Source: Bosea sp. 29B (GTDB lineage: Bacteria > Pseudomonadota > Alphaproteobacteria > Rhizobiales > Beijerinckiaceae). From it: 64,000 nucleotides of DNA. Made by a program: the position numbers and the translations under genes. This document shows positions 39,001 to 48,162 of the stretch, in pieces; the first letter of the stretch is position 1, and every line of letters starts with the position of its first letter. The stretch lies in the NCBI RefSeq assembly GCF_902506165.1, contig NZ_LR733817.1:4555625-4619624 (forward strand). The letters run 5' to 3'. The notes beneath the pieces were generated by a model. The model ran no database searches, had not been told where the DNA came from, and worked only from the letters and a program-made list of their open reading frames with translations.

Positions 39001-40641
39001 ATGGAAGACCAGGTCCTCGCAGCGAGAGCGTCGAGCAGCCAGGACCAGGAGGGTCGCGGCGCCGTTTCTCTGCCCGTAAACGGCGCGCCTTTCAGGCATG
39101 TGACGCTCGTCATGCTGGCGGCGACCTTGCCCATCCTGGCGTCGGGCGGCGCCTTCTTCGTCGACGGGCCGAACCATCTCTTCCGGGTGACCCTGTGGGA
39201 GATGATGCTGGCCGGCGACGCGGTCGCCCAGTTCTTTCAGGCCGGCGACAGGCTTTATCCGAATCTCGCCATCGACGTATTCACCGGTGCTCTCGGCAAG
39301 GTCGTGCCGCCATCCGTCGCGCTGACAGTGTTCATCTGCACGGCGGTGTGCGCCTATATCGCGGCCGCCGTCTGGTGCCGGCAGGCGCGAGGGCAAAGGT
39401 CGGACCTTTCCATCCTTCTCATCATCCTTCTCGCCGTCTATTCCGAGCCGCTCTATTGGGGGCTGTTCAACTATATCCTCGGGCTCGGCGTCATGTTCGT
39501 CGCGCTGCACAGGGCGATCGAACAGCGCAAGGCGCCTTCGGGCAGCTTCGGCGTCTGCCAGGCCCTCATCCTGGGCGCGATGTGCCTGATCAGCATCTTC
39601 CCGGTAATGCTCTATGTGTGCTTCTGCCTCGGCATGTTCGCAGTCACGGCTCGCGACGACTGGCGGGCGCGGCGCTTCGCCGACAGCGCCGATCTCATCA
39701 GGTCGCATTGGCCTTCAGCGGTCATGGTGGCCGCCCTGGTGCTGGTCATGGAGCCCGGCCAGACGGGGACGACCGAGTGGCATCTCGCCACCAAGATCAC
39801 AGGCATCTTCTCGGTCGGCAAGACAACGAACCTGTCGCTCGAATATGGCCTGTCGGCGCTCGTCCTCGGCGCCGTCGGCTGGCTGGCCTGGCGGCGGGGA
39901 CTGAATGCCGGCCGCCATGAGCTGGCTGGGCTGCTCGCCTGCGTCCTCCTGTTCCTCGTCATGCCGAAATACCTGATGAGCGTCGGGGCGGCCGACCGGC
40001 GCCTCGTTCCGGCGATCGTGACGATCGTGGCGATCTTCCTGCCGGGTCCGCCGTCGCAGCCGGCCGGATCGGAGAGGGCTGCGACCGCGCTTCTCGCGGG
40101 CATCATAGCCGTGAAGGTCGGGCTTCTGTTCTATCTCTGGGCTCCGCTCACGCGGCTCGATGCGAGCTATGCGGCGATCGCCAAGGAGATTCCTGCGAAT
40201 GCGATCGTGCTCTTCGCCCCGCCGGTCGAAGAGGCGCGGCCGGACGCGATCGAGCGCGCCTGGCGCTTTGCGAGGCTGGCCTCGGCGCTGCAGCCGATAC
40301 CCGCCGCCGAAGCGCATGTCTTCGTCGAGCACCCCCATCTCCTGCTGAGGCATCTGGCGGGCCGGAACGTCCTGCCGACGCAGGTCTTCCTGAATTTCTG
40401 GGCGAAGCGGGCGCCGGAGCTCCCGCAATTACCCGATCCGGCCACATCCCAGACACTGGCCGATGTCGCAGCGGAGCTGGCATGGCTGCCGCGTGGCGTC
40501 ATCGTTTTCGTGGTCTCGCATATCGAGCTCGACGACGTTGTCGTCCCCGATCTGGCGGTCCGAAAGATCATAGAGGTCGGCGGCGTGAGGCTCTACTCCG
40601 CAGCCCGGATCGGCGATCTCCTGCAATGGTCCGGCGGGTAG
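39001..40641 (+). CDS. Polytopic membrane protein of unknown function, GT-C-like layout
   Basis: A 546-aa integral membrane protein with about 10 hydrophobic segments, then a soluble C-terminal region from about residue 395. An early loop after the first helix reads FFVDGPNHLFRV, an acidic-x-x-x-H arrangement reminiscent of GT-C-fold glycosyltransferases, followed by LYPNLAIDVFTGAL. That comparison is weak. I start at the ATG at 39001; the 54 codons upstream run through the inverted repeat. It has no operon partner and its codon usage looks less biased than its neighbours. Function is unassigned. Confidence 0.7.
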   Translation: MEDQVLAARASSSQDQEGRGAVSLPVNGAPFRHVTLVMLAATLPILASGGAFFVDGPNHLFRVTLWEMMLAGDAVAQFFQAGDRLYPNLAIDVFTGALGKVVPPSVALTVFICTAVCAYIAAAVWCRQARGQRSDLSILLIILLAVYSEPLYWGLFNYILGLGVMFVALHRAIEQRKAPSGSFGVCQALILGAMCLISIFPVMLYVCFCLGMFAVTARDDWRARRFADSADLIRSHWPSAVMVAALVLVMEPGQTGTTEWHLATKITGIFSVGKTTNLSLEYGLSALVLGAVGWLAWRRGLNAGRHELAGLLACVLLFLVMPKYLMSVGAADRRLVPAIVTIVAIFLPGPPSQPAGSERAATALLAGIIAVKVGLLFYLWAPLTRLDASYAAIAKEIPANAIVLFAPPVEEARPDAIERAWRFARLASALQPIPAAEAHVFVEHPHLLLRHLAGRNVLPTQVFLNFWAKRAPELPQLPDPATSQTLADVAAELAWLPRGVIVFVVSHIELDDVVVPDLAVRKIIEVGGVRLYSAARIGDLLQWSGG

Positions 40642-40769
40642 GCAGGCCGAGGCAAATGCCGCCGGGATCGGCTCGACATGCCTGCATCGACAGGGTCGGG
40701 AGGTTGCGGCTGTCTTGGTCGGCTGCCGAGCAGGATCAGTTAGGTCCCACTCGCGCGACGAAACCGAAC

Positions 40770-41687
40770 TCAGCCCTTTCGTACCATTAGCACCGCCGCC
40801 AGGATCGCGACGCCGCCGAAGGCCTGGGCGGGGGAGGGCTGCTCGGCGAAGATCGCCCAGGCGGCGAGCACCGAGACCAGCGCCGGCCAGACCATGACCA
40901 GCGAGGCGGCGTTCGCCCCGTAATGGCCGAGCGCCAGCGTGATCAGGCCCTGGCCCATCGCATGCGAGACCAGGCCAAGCGCGGCGACGGCGAGCCAGCC
41001 GGTCAGGCTCTGCGGCAGGATGGTTTCGCTGAGGCTAAAGGCGGCAATGACGCAGAACACGGCGCAGATTGCGCTGGAGATCAGGCCGATGCGACCGGCG
41101 GCGGCGCGGTTGCGGGCGCGGCGGACGGCAAGGATGTAGGCGGCGTAGGAGAAGGCGGCGCCGATGGCGAGGCCGTCGCCGAACAGGCCGCCGCCCGACA
41201 GCGGCGTCACCGCACCTCCCGACAGCTTGGGCAGGACCAGCAGGCCAGCGCCGCCGATGGCGAGGAGCAACGCGCCGAGGATGCGCCGCGTCGGCTTCTC
41301 GCGGAACAGCAGCCAGCCGCCGAGAATGACGCCGACCGGCGAGAGATTGCCGAGCAGCGAGGCGTTGGCGATTGAGGTGAAGCCGAGCGAGGCGTTGTAG
41401 AGCACGACATCGACGCCGAAGGCGAGGCCGGCGAGCGCGATCGGCAGCATGGCTCCGGGCTTCACGCCTTGGGCCCGCTCATGGCGGCCCTCCAGCGCCA
41501 TCCAGGCAGCGAGCACCGGCAGGGCGAAGGCCATACGCCAGAAGCCGGCGGCGGCCGGGCCGACATCGGCGAAGCGCACGAAGATGCCGGAGAAGCCGAT
41601 GCAGGTCGCGCCGGTCATCAGCACGAGGAACATGCCGAGCGCAGGAGCGGCGGGACGGTCGGGCAAGGACAGGCTCGGGGCGGACAT
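40770..41687 (-). CDS. EamA-family (DMT) transporter
   Basis: Ten-helix drug/metabolite transporter (305 aa) with two EamA halves: GFSGIFVRFADVGPAAAGFW near residue 32 and MGQGLITLALGHYGAN near 235. Members export amino acids or other small metabolites. A LysR gene is divergently placed 157 bases away and likely controls it. Substrate is unknown. Confidence 0.9.
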   Translation of the reverse strand: MSAPSLSLPDRPAAPALGMFLVLMTGATCIGFSGIFVRFADVGPAAAGFWRMAFALPVLAAWMALEGRHERAQGVKPGAMLPIALAGLAFGVDVVLYNASLGFTSIANASLLGNLSPVGVILGGWLLFREKPTRRILGALLLAIGGAGLLVLPKLSGGAVTPLSGGGLFGDGLAIGAAFSYAAYILAVRRARNRAAAGRIGLISSAICAVFCVIAAFSLSETILPQSLTGWLAVAALGLVSHAMGQGLITLALGHYGANAASLVMVWPALVSVLAAWAIFAEQPSPAQAFGGVAILAAVLMVRKG

Positions 41688-41793
41688 GGGGTTAGGCTTT
41701 CGGGTCGAGAAATCACAGCCCCCATCCAGAGGAGCTGCGACCGCTCCCCAGGTGAGGGCTGTTTTGGTGCACGAACGTAGCCCGCTTCCGACA

Positions 41794-41838
41794 ATCGGAA
41801 AAACGGATTATCCTGATTTATCTATTGCTGTTTCCGAT
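41794..41838. promoter_or_regulatory. Spaced inverted repeat in the EamA/LysR intergenic region
   Basis: ATCGGAAA at 41794-41801 and TTTCCGAT at 41831-41838 are perfect complements 29 bases apart, in an AT-rich stretch just before the LysR start. LysR regulators often bind such separated sites, so this is a candidate for control of both genes. Confidence 0.4.
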
Positions 41839-41847
41839 GGAGTGATG

Positions 41848-42714
41848 ATGTCGACCCATCTCGATCTCGATGCGCTCGCCATGCTCGTCGCCGTCGCCGA
41901 CACCGGCGGCTTCACCGCGGCCGGCCAGAAGCTCGGGCGCACGCAATCGGCGGTTTCCGGCCGCATCCAGGATCTCGAGGCCGCGCTCGGCAGGCAATTG
42001 CTGGAGCGCTCGCGGCGCGGTGTCACGCCGACCGAGGCCGGCGAGCGCCTGCTCGCCCAGGCGCGCCGCCTGCTCGCGATCGAACGCGAGGCGCGGGCCG
42101 AGCTCGACGGCGACAAGGCGGTGGGCCGGCTGCGCATCGGGCTGCCGGACGACTATGTCGATGCTTACCTGCGGCCGCTGATCGTGCGCTTCGCCGAGGA
42201 GCATCCGCGCGTCGAGATCGAAGTGCATTGCGAGCTCTCGAAGCGGATCGAGCCGGCCGTCGCGGCAGGCGAGCTCGACCTAGCGGTGATCACCCAGGAC
42301 CCCGGCCGGCCGAAGGGCGAGCGCCTCAGGCGTGAGCCGCTGGTCTGGGTCGCGGCGCGCGGCCATCGGCCGGAGCTGAGCGAAGTCCTGCCGCTCGGCC
42401 TGTTCAACGAGGGCTGCCGGGCGCGTCCGCGCATCCTGAACGCGCTGCAGGCGGCCGAGCGGCCGCACCGGCTGGTGTTCTCGTCGTCGCATATGGCCGG
42501 GCTGCTCTCGGCGGTCGAGGCGGGCCTGTGCGTCACCGCGATCACCGAGAGCGCGGCGCCTGCCTCTTTGCGTCGCCTGGAGCCATCCGAGAATCTGCCG
42601 TCGCTTTTCGAGCTTTCGGTCGCGCTGGTGATCGCGCCGCAAGCGGGCATCGCGGCGCGCCATTTTGCGCAGGCCCTGCGCGAGGCTATGGCGTCGCCGC
42701 GGCTGGCAGCCTGA
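41848..42714 (+). CDS. LysR family transcriptional regulator
   Basis: LysR regulator (288 aa). The winged helix-turn-helix occupies about residues 8-65, with GGFTAAGQKLGRTQSAVSGR. The effector domain begins near LRIGLPDDYVDAYLRPL. Tandem ATG codons at 41845 and 41848 follow GGAG; the second has better spacing. It is divergent from the EamA exporter gene, its likely target. Confidence 0.92.
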   Translation: MSTHLDLDALAMLVAVADTGGFTAAGQKLGRTQSAVSGRIQDLEAALGRQLLERSRRGVTPTEAGERLLAQARRLLAIEREARAELDGDKAVGRLRIGLPDDYVDAYLRPLIVRFAEEHPRVEIEVHCELSKRIEPAVAAGELDLAVITQDPGRPKGERLRREPLVWVAARGHRPELSEVLPLGLFNEGCRARPRILNALQAAERPHRLVFSSSHMAGLLSAVEAGLCVTAITESAAPASLRRLEPSENLPSLFELSVALVIAPQAGIAARHFAQALREAMASPRLAA

Positions 42715-42723
42715 GGGGCAGGG

Positions 42724-44049
42724 TCAGACCGCGATCCGTTCCGGCTCGTCGGCGTCGAAGCCGGTCTCCTTGGCGAGGATGCGATGCATTCTGGCTTCGT
42801 CGAGCGAGTTCTCCCATTTCGAGACGACGATGGTGGCGACGCCATTGCCGATCAGGTTGGTGAGCGCGCGCGCTTCCGACATGAAGCGGTCGATGCCGAG
42901 GATCAGCGCGATCGAGGCGACCGGGATATGGCCGACCGTGGCGAGCGTTGCGGCGAGCACGATGAAGCCCGAGCCGGTGACGCCGGCAGCCCCCTTCGAG
43001 GTCAACAGCAGCACGGCGATGATGCCGATCTCCTGAGAGAGGGAGAGGTCGGTATTGGTCGCCTGCGCCAGGAAGACGGCGGCCATGGTCAGGTAGATGC
43101 AGGTGCCGTCGAGATTGAAGGAATAGCCGGTCGGGATAACCAGGCCGACGACGCTCTCCTTGCAGCCGAGATGGGTCATCTTGGCGATCATGCGCGGCAG
43201 CACGCTCTCGGAGGAGGAGGTGCCGAGCACGATCAGCAGCTCTTCCTTGATGAAGGCGATGAACTTCAGGATCGAGAAGCCGGCGAGCCGCGCGATCGTG
43301 CCGAGGACCAGGAAGATGAAGATCAGGCAGGTCGTATAGAACGCTGCCATGAAGGAGCCGAGCGAGAGCAGGGTTCCGACGCCGAACTTGCCGATGGTGA
43401 AGGCCATCGCCCCGAAGGCGCCGATCGGGGCGGCCTTCATGATGATGCCGACGATCTTGAAGAAGATCTGGGCGATATCGTCGATGAAGTGCAGCACCGC
43501 CTTGCCGCGCTCGCCGAGCATCTGCAGGCCGAAGGCGAAGAGCAGGGCGAAGAACAGCACCTGCAGGATCTCGCCATTGGCGAAGGCGCCAACCACCGTG
43601 TCGGGGATGATGTTCATGAGGAACGCCAGGGTGCTCTGGTCATGCGCCTTGGCGGTGAAGGCGGAAATGCCGGCGGTGTTGATCGTCGAGGGGTCGACGT
43701 TCATGCCGGTGCCGGGCTTCCAGAGATTGACCACGACGAGGCCGACGATCAGCGCCAGCGTGGTGACGGCCTCGAAATAGATCAGCGCCTTCAGGCCGAC
43801 CCGGCCGACCTTCTTCATGTCGTCCATCGAGGCGACGCCATGGACGACGGTGAGGAAGATGATCGGCGCGATGATCATCTTGATCGCCTTGATGAAGGCG
43901 TCGCCCAGCGGCTTCATCGCCTCGCCGGTCTGGGGGTAGAAATGGCCGAGCAGCACGCCGATGGCGATCGCGGTCAGCACCTGGACATAAAGATGGGTCC
44001 ACCATGGGCCCTGATGGCCCCGCAAGACCTCTGCCGACGCTGTCGCCAT
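42724..44049 (-). CDS. dctA: C4-dicarboxylate:cation symporter DctA
   Basis: Glutamate/aspartate-type symporter of 441 aa that takes up succinate, malate and fumarate. [11 protein letters not shown] (re-entrant loop serines), [17 protein letters not shown] and [15 protein letters not shown] are the diagnostic transport-site motifs, and N-terminal [20 protein letters not shown] is typical DctA. No dctBD pair is adjacent. It lies downstream of hppD on the same strand but after 168 bases with a hairpin, so it is probably a separate unit. Confidence 0.95.
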   Translation of the reverse strand: MATASAEVLRGHQGPWWTHLYVQVLTAIAIGVLLGHFYPQTGEAMKPLGDAFIKAIKMIIAPIIFLTVVHGVASMDDMKKVGRVGLKALIYFEAVTTLALIVGLVVVNLWKPGTGMNVDPSTINTAGISAFTAKAHDQSTLAFLMNIIPDTVVGAFANGEILQVLFFALLFAFGLQMLGERGKAVLHFIDDIAQIFFKIVGIIMKAAPIGAFGAMAFTIGKFGVGTLLSLGSFMAAFYTTCLIFIFLVLGTIARLAGFSILKFIAFIKEELLIVLGTSSSESVLPRMIAKMTHLGCKESVVGLVIPTGYSFNLDGTCIYLTMAAVFLAQATNTDLSLSQEIGIIAVLLLTSKGAAGVTGSGFIVLAATLATVGHIPVASIALILGIDRFMSEARALTNLIGNGVATIVVSKWENSLDEARMHRILAKETGFDADEPERIAV

Positions 44050-44163
44050 GGTCGCTTCCCCTTGTCGCGCGCCATGTCGGGCCGGCGCGTCAACAAAGGG
44101 CTACGCCCATTCCCGGGAGGCGGCAAGATCAGGTCAAAGCCATGACGATCACTTGAAAGCGAG

Positions 44164-44193
44164 AGCCTTCTCCCACGTGCGCGGGAGAAGGCT
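44164..44193 (-). terminator. Hairpin downstream of hppD, possible terminator
   Basis: AGCCTTCTCCC at 44164-44174 and GGGAGAAGGCT at 44183-44193 are perfect 11-base complements. It lies 25 bases past the hppD stop. No T-run follows, and the CCTTCTCCC core equals that of the palindromic element in pbpC, so it may be a half repeat instead. Confidence 0.45.
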
Positions 44194-44217
44194 GCAAGTA
44201 TTCGCAGAACGAACGCG

Positions 44218-45351
44218 TTACTCTGCCGCCTGCGGCTTCAGCACGCCGCGGCGGATCTGGTCTTCCTCGATCGACTCGAACAAAGCGCGGAAATTGCCCT
44301 CGCCGAAGCCGTCATCGCCCTTGCGCTGGATGAACTCGAAGAAGATCGGCCCGACCACGGTGGCGGAGAAGATCTGCAGGAGCACCTTGCTCATCCGGCC
44401 TTCCCTGGAACCGAGCGCGACCGCGCCCTCGCCATCGATCAGGATGCCGTTCTGCTTGAGCCGCGGCACCGGCTCGCCATGGTTCGGCACGCGGCCATCG
44501 ACCTTCTCGTAGTAGGTCTCGGGCGGCGAAGGCATGAAGGGCAGGCCGTTCTGGCGCAGCTGCTCGACGCTTGAATAGATATCGCGCGAGCCGAGCGCGA
44601 CATGCTGGATGCCTTCGCCCTTGTACTGGCGCAGGTACTCCTCGATCTGGCTCTTGTCGTCGAGGGATTCGTTGATCGGGATGCGGATCTTGCCGCAGGG
44701 CGAGGTCAGCGCCCGCGAGATCAGGCCGGTGAGCTTGCCCTCGATATTGAAGAAGCGGATCTCGCGGAAGTTGAAGAGCTCGCCATACCAGTCGGCCCAA
44801 TGGTCCATGCGGCCGCGCATGACATTGTGGGTGAGGTGGTCGAGGTAGTACATCCCGGCCTGCTCGGGATGCGGGTCGCTCTCGGCCAGCCATTCGAAGT
44901 CGACATCGTAGATCGAGCCCTTCTCGCCGTAGCGGTCGACGAAATAGAGCAGCGAGCCGCCGATGCCCTTCACGGCCGGGATCTGCAGTTCGCCGGGGCC
45001 GACTTTGCTCTCATAGGGCTCGGCGCCGAGCGACACCGCCCGCTCGAAGGCATGCTTGGCGTCGACGACGCGGAAGGCCATCGCACAGGCGCAGGGGCCG
45101 TGCTCGGCAGCGAAGCCCTGAGCGAAGGATTCCGGCTCGGCATTGACGATGAAGTTGACGTCGCCCTGGCGATAGAGCGTCACCTTCTTCGAGCGATGCT
45201 TCGCCACCTTGGTGAAGCCCATGATCTCGAACAGAGCGCCGAGCTTCTCCGGCTCGGGATGGGCGTATTCGACGAACTCGAAGCCGTCGGTGCCCATCGG
45301 GTTGGCGGCGGAAATGGCCGGCGGCTCGGCGTCGTGCGGAAACGGTCCCAT
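44218..45351 (-). CDS. hppD: 4-hydroxyphenylpyruvate dioxygenase
   Basis: Non-haem iron dioxygenase (377 aa) that turns 4-hydroxyphenylpyruvate into homogentisate in tyrosine breakdown. Two vicinal-oxygen-chelate domains are present. Iron ligands are predicted in DHLTHNV, GIQHVALGSRDI and IFFEFIQRKG; the C-terminal GFGEGNFRALFESIE is characteristic. The ATG at 45349-45351 has an ideal AGGAGGA upstream, which decides against the 31-codon longer frame. The divergent Lrp-type regulator is the likely controller. Homogentisate pathway genes are not in the window. Confidence 0.95.
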   Translation of the reverse strand: MGPFPHDAEPPAISAANPMGTDGFEFVEYAHPEPEKLGALFEIMGFTKVAKHRSKKVTLYRQGDVNFIVNAEPESFAQGFAAEHGPCACAMAFRVVDAKHAFERAVSLGAEPYESKVGPGELQIPAVKGIGGSLLYFVDRYGEKGSIYDVDFEWLAESDPHPEQAGMYYLDHLTHNVMRGRMDHWADWYGELFNFREIRFFNIEGKLTGLISRALTSPCGKIRIPINESLDDKSQIEEYLRQYKGEGIQHVALGSRDIYSSVEQLRQNGLPFMPSPPETYYEKVDGRVPNHGEPVPRLKQNGILIDGEGAVALGSREGRMSKVLLQIFSATVVGPIFFEFIQRKGDDGFGEGNFRALFESIEEDQIRRGVLKPQAAE

Positions 45352-45439
45352 ATGCGTCCTCCTGAAATCTGTAGTTGACCGATCTTCACGCATCCGGATG
45401 GCAAAGGGTTTGCAAAATCGCGCGCTTTCGGATTGAATT

Positions 45440-45454
45440 TGCACGGATCGTGCA
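45440..45454. promoter_or_regulatory. Inverted repeat between hppD and the Lrp/AsnC gene
   Basis: TGCACG and CGTGCA flank GAT in the 127-base divergent region, 25 bases before the regulator start. Lrp-family proteins bind degenerate palindromes of about this length, so it is a candidate operator. Confidence 0.5.
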
Positions 45455-45478
45455 TGGAATGGCGGGGGAGCTCACGAA

Positions 45479-45949
45479 ATGTCGCAGCTTGACGCTTTCG
45501 ACTGGCGCCTGCTCGAAGCGCTCCAGCAGGACGCCTCGCTGACCAATGGCGCGCTCGCCGAGCGCGTCGGCCTCTCCGCCAGCCAGGTCTCGCGGCGGCG
45601 CCAGGTGTTGGAGGGAGTGGGTGTGATTCGCGGCTATCGCGCCTTGATCGATCCGGAGGCGATCGGGCTTTCCGTGACGGTCTTCATCCATGTCGCGCTC
45701 AACACCCATTCGCGCGACAATGCCCGGCGCTTCCGCGATCTCGTAAAACTGACGCCCGCGGTGCTCGAGGCGCATGCGCTGACCGGCGAGGCCGACTACA
45801 TGCTGAAAGTAGCGGTCGGCGACCTCAAGGAACTGGCGCGCCTGGTCAACGAGGTCCTGCTGCCGCATGAAAGCGTCGCGCGCGTGCGTTCCGAGATCGC
45901 CCTGGAGACGCTGAAGGAGCCGGGACTTTTGCCCCTCGCGATGGGGTGA
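45479..45949 (+). CDS. Lrp/AsnC family transcriptional regulator
   Basis: Feast/famine regulator (156 aa): N-terminal helix-turn-helix (LDAFDWRLLEALQQDASLTN, then AERVGLSASQVSRRRQ) and a C-terminal ligand-sensing domain with EAHALTGEADYMLKVAVGD. Divergence from hppD suggests it activates tyrosine or phenylalanine breakdown in response to an aromatic amino acid. Confidence 0.93.
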   Translation: MSQLDAFDWRLLEALQQDASLTNGALAERVGLSASQVSRRRQVLEGVGVIRGYRALIDPEAIGLSVTVFIHVALNTHSRDNARRFRDLVKLTPAVLEAHALTGEADYMLKVAVGDLKELARLVNEVLLPHESVARVRSEIALETLKEPGLLPLAMG

Positions 45950-45992
45950 GATTGCCTCTTCCGCCGATGCTGCAGCGCGCTATAACTTGGTC

Positions 45993-46574
45993 ATGGTCGT
46001 TCTCAATCGCATCTACACCCGCACCGGCGACGACGGCACCACGGCGCTCGCCACCGGCGCGCGCCGGCCGAAATTCGACCTGCGCGTCTCCGCCTATGGC
46101 ACGATCGACGAGACTAATGCCTGCATCGGCATGGCGCGGCTGCATTGCGCCGGCGAAGATCCTGAACTGGACGCGATGCTGGGGCGCATCCAGAACGATC
46201 TCTTTGACCTCGGCGCCGAGCTCGCCTCGCCCGACACCGGCGAGAAGCTGGCCTGGGAGCCGCTGCGCATCGTGCAGGCGCAGGTCGACCGTCTCGAGGC
46301 CGAGATCGACCAGCTCAACCGGCCGCTCGGGACGCTGCGCTCCTTCGTCCTGCCGGGCGGCACGCCCGGTGCGGCGCATCTGCATCTCGCCCGCACGGTC
46401 AGCCGCCGGGCCGAGCGGCTGATGGTCGAATTGTCGCAGGAGGAGGGCGAGAGCGTCGCCCAGCCGGCGCTGAAATTCGTCAATCGGCTCTCGGATTTCC
46501 TCTTCGTCGCCTCGCGCCACCTCAATGCCAGGGCTGGGGGCGACGTGCTCTGGACGCCTGGCCAGAACCGCTGA
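45993..46574 (+). CDS. Cob(I)alamin adenosyltransferase, PduO type
   Basis: Makes adenosylcobalamin from cob(I)alamin and ATP (193 aa). The ATP-binding start IYTRTGDDGTTAL is at residues 7-19; GTIDETNACIG and RRAERLMVELSQEE supply the conserved helices. Coenzyme B12 would be needed by methylmalonyl-CoA and ethylmalonyl-CoA mutases, fitting the acyl-CoA genes in the window. The ATG at 45993 is preferred over a TTG two codons earlier. Four bases separate it from the rhomboid gene. Confidence 0.93.
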   Translation: MVVLNRIYTRTGDDGTTALATGARRPKFDLRVSAYGTIDETNACIGMARLHCAGEDPELDAMLGRIQNDLFDLGAELASPDTGEKLAWEPLRIVQAQVDRLEAEIDQLNRPLGTLRSFVLPGGTPGAAHLHLARTVSRRAERLMVELSQEEGESVAQPALKFVNRLSDFLFVASRHLNARAGGDVLWTPGQNR

Positions 46575-46578
46575 TCCG

Positions 46579-47280
46579 ATGTTTGTGCCGCTGCATGACG
46601 GCGTGCCGATGCGTTTCATCCGCGTCGCCTACGTCACCTATGCGCTGATCGCGCTCTGCATCGTGCTGCGCCTGATGCTGATGTACTGGACCAGCGAGGC
46701 GAGCGAGGTCGCGGTCCTGGCCGGCTTTGGCACGATTCCGGCGGTGCTGTTCGGCGAGGCGCAATTGCCGCCGGAACTGCTCAAGGCGCCGCCTTGGCTG
46801 ACGCTGATGACCGGCATCATGCTGCATGCCAGCTTCGCCCATCTGATCGGCAACATGCTGTTCCTCTGGGTCTTCGGCGACAATGTCGAGGATGCGATGG
46901 GACATCTGCGCTTCCTCGTCTTCTTTCTTCTCTGCGGCATCGCCGGAGCGCTGCTGCATGCGCTGATGAACCCCGAATCGGAGCAGCCGCTGATCGGCGC
47001 CTCCGGCGCGATCTCGGGCGTGATCGCCTCCTATCTGATGCTCTACCCGCGCGTGCGCGTCTGGGGCCTCGCCTTCAAATGGATTCCCCTGCACATCCCG
47101 GCGATGTACGCGCTCGGCGCCTGGATCCTGTTCCAGCTGCTCTCGGCGCTGTTCGACCAGCAGGGCGCGGTCGGCTGGTGGGCGCATCTCGGCGGGCTCG
47201 GCGCTGGTGCGGCGCTGACACCGCTCCTGATCCGGCGCGAGCTGCGCCTGTTCGGCCGCGGCATGCAGGGGCAGCCGTGA
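46579..47280 (+). CDS. Rhomboid family intramembrane serine protease
   Basis: Six-helix intramembrane protease (233 aa). The nucleophile is Ser142 in LIGASGAISG and the partner His203 in GWWAHLGGLGAG; N92 in HLIGNMLFLWVFG is the oxyanion residue. The dyad is intact. The start ATG overlaps the end of the spacer after the adenosyltransferase, suggesting co-transcription. Substrate is unknown. Confidence 0.92.
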   Translation: MFVPLHDGVPMRFIRVAYVTYALIALCIVLRLMLMYWTSEASEVAVLAGFGTIPAVLFGEAQLPPELLKAPPWLTLMTGIMLHASFAHLIGNMLFLWVFGDNVEDAMGHLRFLVFFLLCGIAGALLHALMNPESEQPLIGASGAISGVIASYLMLYPRVRVWGLAFKWIPLHIPAMYALGAWILFQLLSALFDQQGAVGWWAHLGGLGAGAALTPLLIRRELRLFGRGMQGQP

Positions 47281-47291
47281 CTTTCATGGCG

Positions 47292-47321
47292 TTGACAAGC
47301 GCAAATCCCCGTCGCTACGGT
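47292..47321 (+). promoter_or_regulatory. Candidate etfBA promoter
   Basis: TTGACA at 47292-47297 with CTACGG or TACGGT 17-18 bases on, about 95 bases before etfB. The -35 matches consensus exactly; the -10 is weak, as is common in this group. Confidence 0.4.
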
Positions 47322-47415
47322 CCGTCCGCATTTCAGCCGGGTGCCGCGATGCTGGCCGTCGCTTGGCCGGCGGGTCGGCATCAGATCACATCTCTCCTCA
47401 ACCGGTGACGCCCTT

Positions 47416-48162
47416 ATGAAGATACTTGTGCCAGTGAAGCGAGTGGTCGACTTCAACGTGAAGATCCGCGTGAAGGGCGACGGTTCCGGGGTCGAACTGG
47501 CCAATGTGAAGATGTCGATGAATCCCTTCGACGAGATCGCGGTCGAAGAGGCGCTGCGGCTCAAGGAAGCGGGCAAGGCCACGGAAGTGATCGTGGTCTC
47601 GGTCGGGCCGGCGCAGGCCGCCGAGACGATCCGCACGGGCCTCGCCATGGGCGCCGATCGCGGCATCCTGGTGAAGACCGACGCCGCCGTCGAGCCGCTG
47701 GCCGTCGCCAAGCTCCTGAAGAAGGTCGTCGAGCAGGAGACGCCCGAACTCGTCATCCTCGGCAAGCAGGCGATCGACGACGATTGCAACCAGACCGGCC
47801 AGATGCTGGCGGCGCTGCTCGGCTGGCCGCAGGGCACGTTCGCCTCGAAGGTCGTTCTGGATGGCGGCTCTGCCGACGTCACCCGCGAGGTCGATGGCGG
47901 CCTGCAGACCGTGCAGCTCAAGCTGCCGGCGATCGTCACCACCGACCTTCGCCTCAACGAGCCGCGCTATGCCTCGCTGCCCAACATCATGAAGGCGAAG
48001 AAGAAGCCGCTCGACGAGACCACGCCCGAGACGCTCGGTGTCGATGTCTCGCCGCGCCTCAAGGTGCTGAAGACGGCCGAGCCGGCCGGGCGCTCCGCCG
48101 GCGTCAAGGTGGCCAATGCCGCCGAACTCGTCTCCAAGCTCAAGACCGCCGGGGTGATCTGA
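47416..48162 (+). CDS. etfB: Electron transfer flavoprotein beta subunit
   Basis: ETF beta (248 aa), which with EtfA carries electrons from acyl-CoA dehydrogenases to ETF-ubiquinone oxidoreductase. The start [20 protein letters not shown] and the AMP-binding region [20 protein letters not shown] are diagnostic. The ATG at 47416 is chosen; upstream in-frame codons lie in the leader. Its stop overlaps the etfA start (TGATG). Confidence 0.97.
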   Translation: MKILVPVKRVVDFNVKIRVKGDGSGVELANVKMSMNPFDEIAVEEALRLKEAGKATEVIVVSVGPAQAAETIRTGLAMGADRGILVKTDAAVEPLAVAKLLKKVVEQETPELVILGKQAIDDDCNQTGQMLAALLGWPQGTFASKVVLDGGSADVTREVDGGLQTVQLKLPAIVTTDLRLNEPRYASLPNIMKAKKKPLDETTPETLGVDVSPRLKVLKTAEPAGRSAGVKVANAAELVSKLKTAGVI

